NCBI RefSeq assembly: GCF_002934455.1
Contig: NZ_PTIR01000023.1
Location: forward strand, 36,681 to 100,680
Reading direction: 5' to 3'
From: Trinickia symbiotica
GTDB taxonomy: Bacteria > Pseudomonadota > Gammaproteobacteria > Burkholderiales > Burkholderiaceae
Length of the DNA stretch: 64,000 nt
A model generated the notes under the pieces. That model saw nothing but the letters and a program-made list of their open reading frames with translations. It was not told the origin of the DNA and searched no databases. The position numbers and the translations under genes were made by a program. Shown here in pieces: positions 55,201 through 62,634 of this stretch (position 1 is the first letter of the stretch; each line of letters starts with the position of its first letter).

Positions 55201-56925
55201 ATCAGTCGCTGCCGCACTCGTCTCCGTGCCGTCGTTCGTCATGAACGAGATCGTGCGGTTGCCCGAGGGCGCACTCGAACCCGCCACGAACGTCACCGCG
55301 CTCAACGCGTTGGACCACTGCGCGTCGCTGGCGACCGCGCCCGATGACGTCAGCGTCAGCACGCCTGTCCTCGAGTTATACGAGCCGACGATATTGCCGA
55401 ACGTCGCCGAGCTCGTGTTGACGAACGTCAGCGTGTCGCCGCTGTGGAAGCCCGACGTGATCGACACCGTCCCCGACGATTGCGTCGTGTTGTCGAGATC
55501 GCTGACGGTGACGCCGCCGTCAATCGTCGTGGCCGACGTGCCGCCGACATAGTTCGTCGTTCCCCCCGTCGTCCTCACGATCGGCGTCTGGTCGGTGTCC
55601 GTCACCGTGACGGTTCGCGTCGCCGTGGCGCTCGTGTTCCCTGCACTGTCCACCGCCGTGAAGCTGATCGTGCGTGTCACATTGTTCGGCGTGACGGCCG
55701 TATCGGTATACGCCACCGATTGCAGCGCGCTTTGCCACTGCGCCAGCGTGGCGCTTGCCGACGTCAGCGTCAATACCCCGGTTGCCGGGTTGTACGAACC
55801 CGTAATGTTGCTCTGGTTCGTGAACTCGAGCGCGTCTTCGCCGCCGGCAAAGCCGCTCGTGATCGCGACCGTCGCCGTCGATAGCGTACCCGTCGCCGTA
55901 TCGCTCAGCGTAATGCCCGAATCGATTGCGACCGGCGTCGAGGCCGTATTGTCGCCGGCGACGAAAGCGGCCGAACCCGAATCGGTCGTCAGTTGCACCG
56001 GATCCACGAGCAACTCGCCGTATTGCTGCTCCGCCGCCTGCGAAAAAATCACCGGCGTACGGACGGTGCCGACATCGTATTCGAGCACCCAGTCCCCGCC
56101 GAGCGCCGCTGCACCGGTCGCATCGGTCGACGCCGCCACGTTCAATCCGGTGATTGAGGCGATCTGCTGCACCAGCGCCTTGCCGTCTGCGTTTTCGGCG
56201 ACATCGCAGCTGTAGATCAAAAAGTCGCCGCCCGGCTTCATCGCCGCGCCGATCTGCGCAAGCTGCGCGGTATGCGCCGATAGATCCAGTTGGTTGAGCC
56301 ACGTGCTACCGATCTGAACGTTGCCGTCGGCCCCGTGAGAGACGAGGTGAATCGCACCGACACCGGGATGCTGCTGCAAATATTGATCGATCTGCGTAAG
56401 CCCGTCCTTCGTCGAATCCAGTATGACCACCTGCGTGCCCTGGGGCAGGCCGGCGACGAGCGTTTGATAATCGGTGACGTTCGAATTGATGAAGACGACT
56501 TGGGCATCCGTCGCGCGCGCCGGCGTATCGGTGAAGCCTTGGACGGCTCGCATCGCGGGGGCGTCGCCCGTTCCGGCCGCCGTCTCGTTGGCCACCGCAG
56601 GCGTGTACCCATGCACGGCACGCGTCGGCGGCGGCGAATTGGACACGCTTGCGGTGTGGGTCGACGCCGCCGCCGAAATACCGAACGCCGCTCCCGCGTT
56701 CTGCCCCGGCTCGCGCGCGACGCTCGCTGCATGCGCTTGCGCGTCCGCATGGTGCGGTGCCGCGACGGCAGCCGCGCCGATGGAGGCAGCCGATGCGTCG
56801 TAGACGATGCGCGGCTCGAGCGCGACGATGAGCGGCGCCGGCAGCGCGGCGACTTCTCTTCGGGATGTCGTGCGGGACGCACGTAGCGCGGTGCGAATCT
56901 TCGAAAGGCGGGCGGCGAGTTTCAT
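52264..56925 (-). CDS. giant DUF4347 repeat protein (adhesin-like secreted cargo)
   Basis: This 1553-aa protein opens basic, with the LEPRIVYDASAAS (LEPR-type) motif near residue 36. A DUF4347 domain at about 143-310 contains VVFINSNVTDYQTLVAGLPQ, HLVSHGADGNVQIGSTWLNQ and DFLIYSCDVAENADGKALVQ. About seven cadherin/Ig-like repeats (316-1270) alternate type A (TTDSGSAAFVAGDN) and type B (TTGGTTNYVGGT). A C-terminal Ig-like domain holds LPGWIHFDAANGVLRGKLPP. There is no Sec signal, as in large adhesins exported by type I-like machinery, and the dedicated TolC/HlyD genes follow at once. Its ATG overlaps the stop of the preceding small gene. Confidence 0.88.
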   Translation of the reverse strand: MKLAARLSKIRTALRASRTTSRREVAALPAPLIVALEPRIVYDASAASIGAAAVAAPHHADAQAHAASVAREPGQNAGAAFGISAAASTHTASVSNSPPPTRAVHGYTPAVANETAAGTGDAPAMRAVQGFTDTPARATDAQVVFINSNVTDYQTLVAGLPQGTQVVILDSTKDGLTQIDQYLQQHPGVGAIHLVSHGADGNVQIGSTWLNQLDLSAHTAQLAQIGAAMKPGGDFLIYSCDVAENADGKALVQQIASITGLNVAASTDATGAAALGGDWVLEYDVGTVRTPVIFSQAAEQQYGELLVDPVQLTTDSGSAAFVAGDNTASTPVAIDSGITLSDTATGTLSTATVAITSGFAGGEDALEFTNQSNITGSYNPATGVLTLTSASATLAQWQSALQSVAYTDTAVTPNNVTRTISFTAVDSAGNTSATATRTVTVTDTDQTPIVRTTGGTTNYVGGTSATTIDGGVTVSDLDNTTQSSGTVSITSGFHSGDTLTFVNTSSATFGNIVGSYNSRTGVLTLTSSGAVASDAQWSNALSAVTFVAGSSAPSGNRTISFMTNDGTETSAAATDTVTVLGPPTITTDSGSAAFVAGDNVASTPVTIDSGLTITDGESPTLASATVAITQNFHSGEDILGFTNTSAATFGNISASYNAATGVLTLTSSGASATLAQWQAALDAVTYTDTAVTPNNATRTISFAAVDTSAVISNTATRTVTVADTDQTPIVTTTGGTTNYVGGTSAATIDGGVTVSDLDNTTQSSGTVSITSGFHSGDTLTFVNTSSATFGNIVGSYNSRTGVLTLTSSGATASDGQWSNALSAVTFLAGSSATSGNRTISFMTNDGTKTSAAATDTVDVLGPPTITTDSGSAAFVAGDNVAPTPVTIDSGLTVTDGEAPTFASATVAITQNFHSGEDILGFTNTSAATFGNIAASYNAATGVLTLTSSGASATLAQWQAALDAVTYTDTAVTPNSATRTMSFTATDAVAVTSNSATRTVTVTDTDQTPIVTTTGGTTNYVAGAPGVTIDSGIAISDRDNGTQASATVSITGNFHRGEDVLAFTNGNAATFGNIVGSYNAATGVLTLTSAGSTATDAQWANALSAVTLSSSGTHFGNRTISFATSDGTKTSAAAIDTVAVLDKPHVVTDSGSASFVAADGTTSTPIAVSPHLTLSDASSATLRSATVSITGGFHSGEDVLEFKNDGATMGNIAASYDATTGVMTLTSAGGTATLAQWQAALASITYTDMAVTPNTATRVVSFTVTDGNGAASDAQTRNVTVTSTHQTPSSTVGGNVTIVNQLQFPPILPPPATKIDSPATTTPSFAGSDATSPPAVLDEFDRPLPIGAVPLVRTMTFADPNAPAGTYSLSGTTVPRFNMAGFDAALAVAPAGSPPSPLPSVSFDMAPNDPFSISVATLLPPSEAMRGGSDITVQLADGRSLPGWIHFDAANGVLRGKLPPGVENVRIVIETRDASGHETRREIVLAPHDKHGGSHHHQRHVSHSKAPGHAALTETTRTVANAARPMGKPSLDQQFAQARAALHVSRPSEAARRV
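53881..55560. repeat. two consecutive 840-bp coding repeats in the adhesin gene
   Basis: Segments starting at 53881 and 54721 are each 840 bp (280 residues) and nearly identical; the register recurs at 55561 with more divergence. Each unit is one A plus one B domain. High nucleotide identity implies recent unit duplication, and the repeat number may vary between strains. Confidence 0.85.
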
Positions 56926-57215
56926 CGCTTCATGTCCTTAAAGGCGTACGGCTCGAGCGGCACGCATACGCTCTTAGCCGTGCGGTGGGAAGACGCCTTG
57001 CAGTGCGATGCTGAAGTTGATACTGACCTATGGATTACGGAGCGGGACGGGGGCAACTCGAAGGTAGCCGCATAGCAGACGAAGCTGTCATTCATGAGAA
57101 TGACGGCCGGCGCCAGTGACAGCACCGCCTCGACGGTTTGCCCGTCGGCCCGGCCGAACGTGAAGCTTTGCCCGATCGCTTCGGTCAGTTCTTCATGGGT
57201 AGTGATGCACCGCAA
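56922..57215 (-). CDS. small protein leading the adhesin operon (97 aa)
   Basis: The frame reads CITTHEELTEAIGQSFTFGR, then VILMNDSFVCYAATFELPPS and a Ser/His-rich tail. The first 55 residues resemble DUF6916-like small beta proteins seen near DUF4347 adhesins. The tail is less like a protein and could follow a frameshift. However, its stop overlaps the adhesin ATG (CGATGA), which supports this frame. Start ATG 57215. Role unknown; it could assist the adhesin. Confidence 0.55.
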   Translation of the reverse strand: MRCITTHEELTEAIGQSFTFGRADGQTVEAVLSLAPAVILMNDSFVCYAATFELPPSRSVIHRSVSTSASHCKASSHRTAKSVCVPLEPYAFKDMKR

Positions 57216-57801
57216 GCTAGCCCCGCTCGTTATTCGTTATGTGGCGGCCGGCACCGCCGGCCTTGGTCTATTTGACGAGTGCTTTCGAAAGCGGTCTGTA
57301 AAGAAGCACGATCGTGTTCTTGAGCAGGCCGGAGCCGCAACAGGTCGTCGTTGCCGTTACCGCCAAGCTGCATCGAGTCGGAAGCAGCATCGACGCTATC
57401 GACCATCTGAGATCTCGTTTCGAGTCTGTTCCTTCGTGGCGGTCGAAAATCCCCCGGCCGACCGATTCTTACCGAAATTTGCAAACGCTAGCGGATATTA
57501 GTCTAGAGATTGTGACCTAGCAACCGCGCGACTTCGCGGGCCTCTACGTAAGTACCCCGATCTACGTTTTGGTCGACGGGCAGCCTGCATTGAAGATGGG
57601 CGACCGCTAAAGGTCGCCCAGGAAAATGCGTGACGCCACCCTTTGGGCTATATGAGCCGCCCGCTCAAAAAGCAATTGTCTGTGCGGCCCTACTGGTGCG
57701 CGGGACACTGCATTTCAAAGGTTCGCCGTTTCTGTGGCGGCGGCAATTATCACGGAGGCATGAGATCCAGAAAGAGCCATTCGCCTCCTGAACAACTTCG
57801 A
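57216..57801. other. 586-bp non-coding region between the two envelope operons
   Basis: No gene is supported in either strand; open frames here have poor coding character. It should contain the promoter of the adhesin operon. A perfect hairpin lies at 57598-57619. The base composition is less GC-biased than in neighbouring genes. Confidence 0.5.
57598..57619. terminator. terminator-like hairpin
   Basis: GGGCGACC (57598-57605) and GGTCGCCC (57612-57619) form a perfect 8-bp stem with a 6-nt loop. It lies downstream of the minus-strand vWA-like gene (end 57802). No strong T-run follows on the minus strand. It could end that operon's transcript. Confidence 0.45.
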
Positions 57802-58665
57802 TCAGTAGGATACCGGCTCAACGAGACTCGGCTCCCCGAATTCGATCAGCGAAGCATTGGATTCCTGGAAATAGCCTTGCCAAAACGCCTTGAGATCCCG
57901 CAACGTCTTCGCATCCCTATAGCCGTTACGCTCCGCAAGCGTCCCGGTCTTAGCGGGCGGCATCATCGCGCCTCCCAACACATACACTTTTGCGCCGGCA
58001 AGATCCGCAATCATCTGGCTGGACCGCGCCTTACTGAGCTCGGTTGCCGGATTGATATCGCGCACGGTGTTATGCGAATAGAACGACGCGACACTCGAGT
58101 ACTCCAGGCCGTCAGTCACAACAAACAGCACTTTGCTTCGCGCGGAATCAGCACGCATCGCCTGCCCGACGGTCTGGAGCGCCGCCATGATCTCCGAATG
58201 GTCGAACGATGACGTTGCGGTCCCCAGTACCTGTTTCGCCGTTGTCGCCGCCATTCGCCGGGCGTACGTCCGTTGCTGTTCGAAGCACGCCCGAATCTGC
58301 GGCGCCTTAGCGATAGGAATGTCGCTATAGGCGTTTTCGGGAAGTGGAGATTCGACGACGCCGGTATGAACAACCTGGAGATATCTCCCCTGCGAGAAGG
58401 CCGAAAACTCGGCAATGACGAACTTCGACCCTGGCTGTATCAGGCGGTCGATGTTGTCGATGACGGACTGCTGCAGGGTCGCGTCCAGCTCGACCGTTTG
58501 ATCGATGAGAATATAGACGAGCCGATCCGGGGGCTGTGGAACGGCCGTGAGATGAAAAGCGCCATAGCAACTCGGCACGTCGTTGACGAGGCCTGCATGA
58601 GCGAGCGTGAGCGCTTGAATGGCGACGAGCGCAGCAGACGCCGCCATCCTTCTGATGAGTTTCAT
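57802..58665 (-). CDS. secreted von Willebrand A-like protein
   Basis: This 287-aa protein has a signal peptide (MAASAALVAIQALTLAHA). The core shows vWA-like order: RLVYILIDQTVELD as strand 1 with a degenerate MIDAS (D-x-T), and KVLFVVTDGLEYSSVASFYS as the later strand with TDG. A LGGAMMPP turn follows. Conserved Cys residues (PSCYG, RACFEQ) may pair. It starts 78 bp after the membrane-protein gene on the same strand and closes the OmpA/membrane/vWA operon. Partner and ligand are unknown. Confidence 0.65.
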   Translation of the reverse strand: MKLIRRMAASAALVAIQALTLAHAGLVNDVPSCYGAFHLTAVPQPPDRLVYILIDQTVELDATLQQSVIDNIDRLIQPGSKFVIAEFSAFSQGRYLQVVHTGVVESPLPENAYSDIPIAKAPQIRACFEQQRTYARRMAATTAKQVLGTATSSFDHSEIMAALQTVGQAMRADSARSKVLFVVTDGLEYSSVASFYSHNTVRDINPATELSKARSSQMIADLAGAKVYVLGGAMMPPAKTGTLAERNGYRDAKTLRDLKAFWQGYFQESNASLIEFGEPSLVEPVSY

Positions 58666-58743
58666 AGATTCGTATCGAATGTTTTCACCCTGCGCTATCA
58701 TCGCCACGATGATAGGTGCGTCGCCGTGCGGAGGGCGACCGGA

Positions 58744-60501
58744 TCAGTCTTCGAGCAGGTCACCATATTTTTCAGTGGCTTTTGCCAATTCTTTCTGCCG
58801 CTTAATCTCCTCCGCAAGCAGCTGGAAATTCGCCTCGCCGAGGGTTCCTTGCTGCTTGGCCAGGAATTCGGTCTTTGCCTGCTTGTCCGGCAACTGGAGG
58901 AAGTCTCTTGCGAGTTTGTCGATAGCAGGGGTATCTACAACCGGCGAGGATGCGTTGCCCGCAGCGACCGTGTGAGATGACGCACCAGCCACCGCCACAG
59001 GCGCCATAACAGATGCAGCGCCGACCGGATTCAAAGACGCATCATGCGTGCGTTCACGCAGTCGAATGCGATCTTTCTTTACGTGCGCCTCCTCGCATTT
59101 CTGGACGAGGATCGTCTGCTCCTCCGACGAGAAGTTGTAGTTCTTTAGCGCAAGCTCCCAATGCAACTCGCGATCGTCGTCAGTCTTACCCGTCGAGATC
59201 TCGGCCGCCGCTCGGGTAATGAGATTATCGCGAGCGCTCGCCTCGCGGGCTTCGCCGGACTTCAGGAAGTCCTCGAATCTACCAGTGCCAATGCGATGGC
59301 TTTTCTTCTTACGGGCGTCGCGCAGCTGCGTTAGGAAGCTCTCAGCCCGCGCGATCTTCGGCATCAAAAACTTGGCGCGGAATGTGTCGAACGAAGGTTG
59401 ATTGCGGGTGAAGCTATACGCCGCTTCCCCTTGGCCGCTGAACGTGCTCTTGAACGCAACGATGAAGGCCGTGAATTGGGTGACAAGGTAGATCAGCGCC
59501 AACATGATCGACGCCGTCATTCCTTGCGTCTTGTAGTCACCACCGAGACTTTCCGCAACCGTCCTTCGCGTCTGCTGCTGAGCCGCGACAACGTCCGGCG
59601 GCAACGACGAGGAGCTGGCCGTGTCGAACGGGCTTGAACCACTGCCTGAGTCCGCGACGCCGTTTGCTTCCATCGACACAATCTGCTTTGTCGCTTCGCT
59701 TTCCACTCCAGCGACACGGTGCACAAAGATCACGACCATGATCGTTACGACAACGCCGGTCACGATCGCCAGTAAGACTGGCCCCCAAGCGCCCGGATCA
59801 TCGACGCGGTTTGCGAACCGACGCGGTAAAGGATTTTGCTTTACCGTTCCCGTGTTCGGATCAATATAGAACGCGTCTTGATCTTGATCGTCGCCAAGGT
59901 CGATTGGCAACCCCAGCCCCTCGGAGCCCGCCCTCTTTCGATAGTGAAAGAATTTTGCAGCTTCCGCACCCGCGACGTGGGTCATGATGGCAAGAACGAT
60001 CGCCACTGCCAGCGCGAGGACGGCTGCCGCCATATCTGCGCGGGCGGGCGTGATGTCGTTCGATAGCCAAGGTGCGAGCACATAACCCGTTCCGACAGAC
60101 TCGGCCAAGATCAGGACGAACAGGCCCACGCGCGCAAGCATCGACGGGGGATGAACATCGTTTTGCTGAGTAATTTTTAGGTAGCTCTTGGCGCGATTGA
60201 ATTGTTCGGCCGTTACCTCTGCATTGCTCGATCCCGCGATCACCGCCTTGAAGGTCTGACAGAGCGTACCTTCCGCGTGGACCAGTCCGTTCTCATCAAC
60301 GACTGAGTCACCGCTCTCCTTCGAAAGGCGTTGAAATTCACCGCTGTGATCGTTACCGGGAACCCAAGGACGCTTATATGCGAAAGACGTGAAACGAAAA
60401 TTGTCTGCCCGAAGCCAGAAATAGAAGCTTCCCAGCACGAGACTCGCCAGGACAGAGATGAGGACCGGCAGCGATGTGAGAATGGAAATGATGGAGTGCA
60501 C
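58744..60501 (-). CDS. multi-pass inner-membrane protein of unknown family
   Basis: This 585-aa protein has an N-terminal anchor (IISILTSLPVLISVLASLVL). Further membrane segments lie near 125-150 (ARVGLFVLILAESVGTGYVL), 158-185, 238-262 (VLLAIVTGVVVTIMVVIFVH) and 340-365 (ASIMLALIYLVTQFTAFIVA). A charged tail of about 200 aa with helical, coiled-coil-like sequence follows (KQAKTEFLAKQQGTLGEANF, LAEEIKRQKELAKATEKYGD). It starts 6 bp after the OmpA-type gene ends. I know no family with this layout. It could be the inner-membrane centre of a complex with the OmpA lipoprotein and the vWA-like protein. Confidence 0.7.
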   Translation of the reverse strand: MHSIISILTSLPVLISVLASLVLGSFYFWLRADNFRFTSFAYKRPWVPGNDHSGEFQRLSKESGDSVVDENGLVHAEGTLCQTFKAVIAGSSNAEVTAEQFNRAKSYLKITQQNDVHPPSMLARVGLFVLILAESVGTGYVLAPWLSNDITPARADMAAAVLALAVAIVLAIMTHVAGAEAAKFFHYRKRAGSEGLGLPIDLGDDQDQDAFYIDPNTGTVKQNPLPRRFANRVDDPGAWGPVLLAIVTGVVVTIMVVIFVHRVAGVESEATKQIVSMEANGVADSGSGSSPFDTASSSSLPPDVVAAQQQTRRTVAESLGGDYKTQGMTASIMLALIYLVTQFTAFIVAFKSTFSGQGEAAYSFTRNQPSFDTFRAKFLMPKIARAESFLTQLRDARKKKSHRIGTGRFEDFLKSGEAREASARDNLITRAAAEISTGKTDDDRELHWELALKNYNFSSEEQTILVQKCEEAHVKKDRIRLRERTHDASLNPVGAASVMAPVAVAGASSHTVAAGNASSPVVDTPAIDKLARDFLQLPDKQAKTEFLAKQQGTLGEANFQLLAEEIKRQKELAKATEKYGDLLED

Positions 60502-60507
60502 GATGGC

Positions 60508-62193
60508 TTATCCCTTCGAAGTGAACGCGCCGGCGGCTTGATACTCCTTGCCGTCCGATGGATAGACGATGATGCCGTCCGCCTTGGCGGACTTAACGGG
60601 TACGCGGAGATCGATGCACTGCGCGCCCCCATGCAGGAAGACTCGATACAGCGTGGCGCTGCTGCCTCGATAAACGTTGACCGGCGCATCCGCAAAGCGA
60701 GCTATGGGCTCATGCGAATAGCCTTGATCATCACGGCGGAAGATTTCCGCAGTAACAGGGGGAATAGGTGCTGCGCCATCGCGCGGCACGTAGACGTGCA
60801 TCAGCGCAATCCCCGCTGCGCCTTGATCACCGAACCACGGCTGACCATAGAGGCCCGGCAATGCGTCGTCAACTTTCAACGTTTGGTTCGTCGCCAAGTT
60901 CCGAATCGACGTACTGACATGCGGATGATCGAGCAGGCATGAGCCGATGGTGACCGGCGTATCTGCGTTGGCAGGGCGGATGAGGTTGAAGAACGACGAA
61001 TTCTCGCGCGCGGCGCCCAAGTCCACGCGGTAACCCGCGTCATTCATTGGCTTTCCGTCGAAGCCGAACGTCGAAATTGCGGGAGCAGTTGAAGAGGCAG
61101 CGGCGACGGGCGCGCTGCTCGAACGCGCGTCGACCGTGCTTGGGGGCAGCTTCGATTTCGCCTTCTTGCGGGCCGGGTGCGTTGTTGTTGCCGCATGCGT
61201 CGAATCGAGCGCGGCTGCGGGCGCGGTGTGCGACGCCTCGCCGATCTGCTCGTCCAATGCTCCGCCTGAAACGTGCGGACGATCTGCGGCCTGCTGCGCC
61301 ACCGAGAAATTCGCCGGGTTCGCTGCGCGATTGGCTGCATAACGTGCCAAGTAGTCGAGGTTCGGCATGTCGACGACCTCGACGCGATTATTGTCGCTGT
61401 GGCCGTTCTGGGTGCCATTGGGAACGATAGGCAATGCGTCGCCCGCCCCCTGGTATTCGATGTTCGCTGCCGGGACGCCGCGCGCCGCAAATACTTGGGC
61501 GACTGCTCGAGCACGAGCCTCGGATAGCGCTGCCAATTCGGCTCCGGACGCGTCGTCACGTTCGTCCGTGTGTCCAACGATCAGCAAGTGGCGTTGTGCG
61601 AACTGCGCCTTTTGCGCAGGCGTCGCTTGAGGGCCTAACGCCGCCGGGCTGTATTGGTCGGCGATGTGCGCCAAATACTCGCGCGAGCGAGGCGTCAAGG
61701 TTGCCGTGCCGGGAAGGAATTCGTCGTCCTGACTTCCCATTTGGACATCAAGGCCGACAGTATCGTTTGCGCTGCTGCCTGCTTGCGGGGAGATGCCGAG
61801 GCCGCTAGCCGTGACCGGCGCACTTGCCAGTTTCATGTGGTACTGCTGCGCAACTCGGTAGAGGTTGCATCTGCGCTGATCCATGGCATGGCCAATCAGA
61901 CCGCCTACCAAAGCCCCAGCCGCCGCGCCGGCGAGCGTTTGACCCGTGTTCTTGCCGAGGTAATGGCCCGCGATTGCACCGATGCCGGCGCCGACCAGCA
62001 CGCCGATATTGCGGTCATTGCTCGAGCAAGGATCCGGACTGTCAAAGATGCTTTGGAACGTGGTCTTCACCGACGGGGCGAATTCGGGTTGGCCGCTCTG
62101 TGGGTTAATTGCACAACCCGCCAGCATGGATGTCGAGACCCCGAGCGCAATCAGCTTCTTCCGCGGTGCATTGGCTGCTCTTCTTAGCTTCAT
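60508..62193 (-). CDS. OmpA-domain lipoprotein with glycine zipper
   Basis: This 561-aa protein has lipobox STSMLAGCAIN. A glycine-zipper stretch follows (VGAGIGAIAGHYLGKNTGQT with AAGALVGGLIGHAMD). The OmpA/MotB peptidoglycan-binding domain spans about 150-290: LLIVGHTDERDDASGAELAA, then LSEARARAVAQVFAARGV and NNRVEVV. A Pro/Ala/Lys linker and a novel C-terminal domain with two Cys follow (IGSCLLDHPHVSTSIRNL, GGAQCIDLRVPVKSAKAD). It should anchor the outer membrane to peptidoglycan. It is the first gene of the three-gene operon. ATG 62193 gives the natural signal peptide. Confidence 0.85.
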   Translation of the reverse strand: MKLRRAANAPRKKLIALGVSTSMLAGCAINPQSGQPEFAPSVKTTFQSIFDSPDPCSSNDRNIGVLVGAGIGAIAGHYLGKNTGQTLAGAAAGALVGGLIGHAMDQRRCNLYRVAQQYHMKLASAPVTASGLGISPQAGSSANDTVGLDVQMGSQDDEFLPGTATLTPRSREYLAHIADQYSPAALGPQATPAQKAQFAQRHLLIVGHTDERDDASGAELAALSEARARAVAQVFAARGVPAANIEYQGAGDALPIVPNGTQNGHSDNNRVEVVDMPNLDYLARYAANRAANPANFSVAQQAADRPHVSGGALDEQIGEASHTAPAAALDSTHAATTTHPARKKAKSKLPPSTVDARSSSAPVAAASSTAPAISTFGFDGKPMNDAGYRVDLGAARENSSFFNLIRPANADTPVTIGSCLLDHPHVSTSIRNLATNQTLKVDDALPGLYGQPWFGDQGAAGIALMHVYVPRDGAAPIPPVTAEIFRRDDQGYSHEPIARFADAPVNVYRGSSATLYRVFLHGGAQCIDLRVPVKSAKADGIIVYPSDGKEYQAAGAFTSKG

Positions 62194-62482
62194 TTGCTGT
62201 CCTGATGACACGTTATGTTTTTGTAAACGCCTTTAACTTGCCTTCCGGCTCGGAATGCGTTCGTGTCCGTCGCTAACCGATGCATTGGCCCATTGCATCA
62301 GTGTGGAAACGCTAATCGTTTAATATCGGCAGATCGCCTGAAAGCTTTAGTGGTACGGCTGTTGGCGTCGCCTCGGCTCCCCGGCCTCCATCATGGCGGA
62401 CCCGCTCGTCCGATCCGAGTCCTTGCCATCAGTCGGGGCGAACGCAAGGTCGGATGGGCCGCACTGCACCAATTCAAATCCG

Positions 62483-62525
62483 GTTGGGCGGAGGAGGATC
62501 GAACTCCCGACCTTCGCATTGCGAA
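62483..62525 (-). other. 3' half of a tRNA gene (probable attachment-site remnant)
   Basis: On the minus strand TTCGCAATGCGAAGG reads as an anticodon loop with CGC (Ala-type), followed by variable loop AGGTC, T-arm GGGAG-TTCGATC-CTCCT and an acceptor-like CCGCCCA. The 5' half (D-arm, matching acceptor strand TGGGCGG) is absent; sequence beyond the anticodon loop does not fold as a tRNA. Integrases often target this region of tRNA genes, and one starts 110 bp away. So this is probably the duplicated att core. The exact tRNA identity is not secure. Confidence 0.55.
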
Positions 62526-62634
62526 TCAGAAGGCCGCGCCTCTAGAATTCGCGCACTGTGGCCACGTATTGCATTATTGGGACAATTTTGAGACACTGAC
62601 CTCTCCAAAATGACTGCTGGCGGGCACCTAGCCT

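Noticed and set aside
57230..57484. 84-codon minus-strand frame upstream of the adhesin operon
   Set aside because: No ribosome site and no protein-like pattern; treated as non-coding.
62440..62613. Complete tRNA gene near the integrase
   Set aside because: Only the anticodon-loop-to-acceptor half is present; no D-arm or matching 5' acceptor strand was found.
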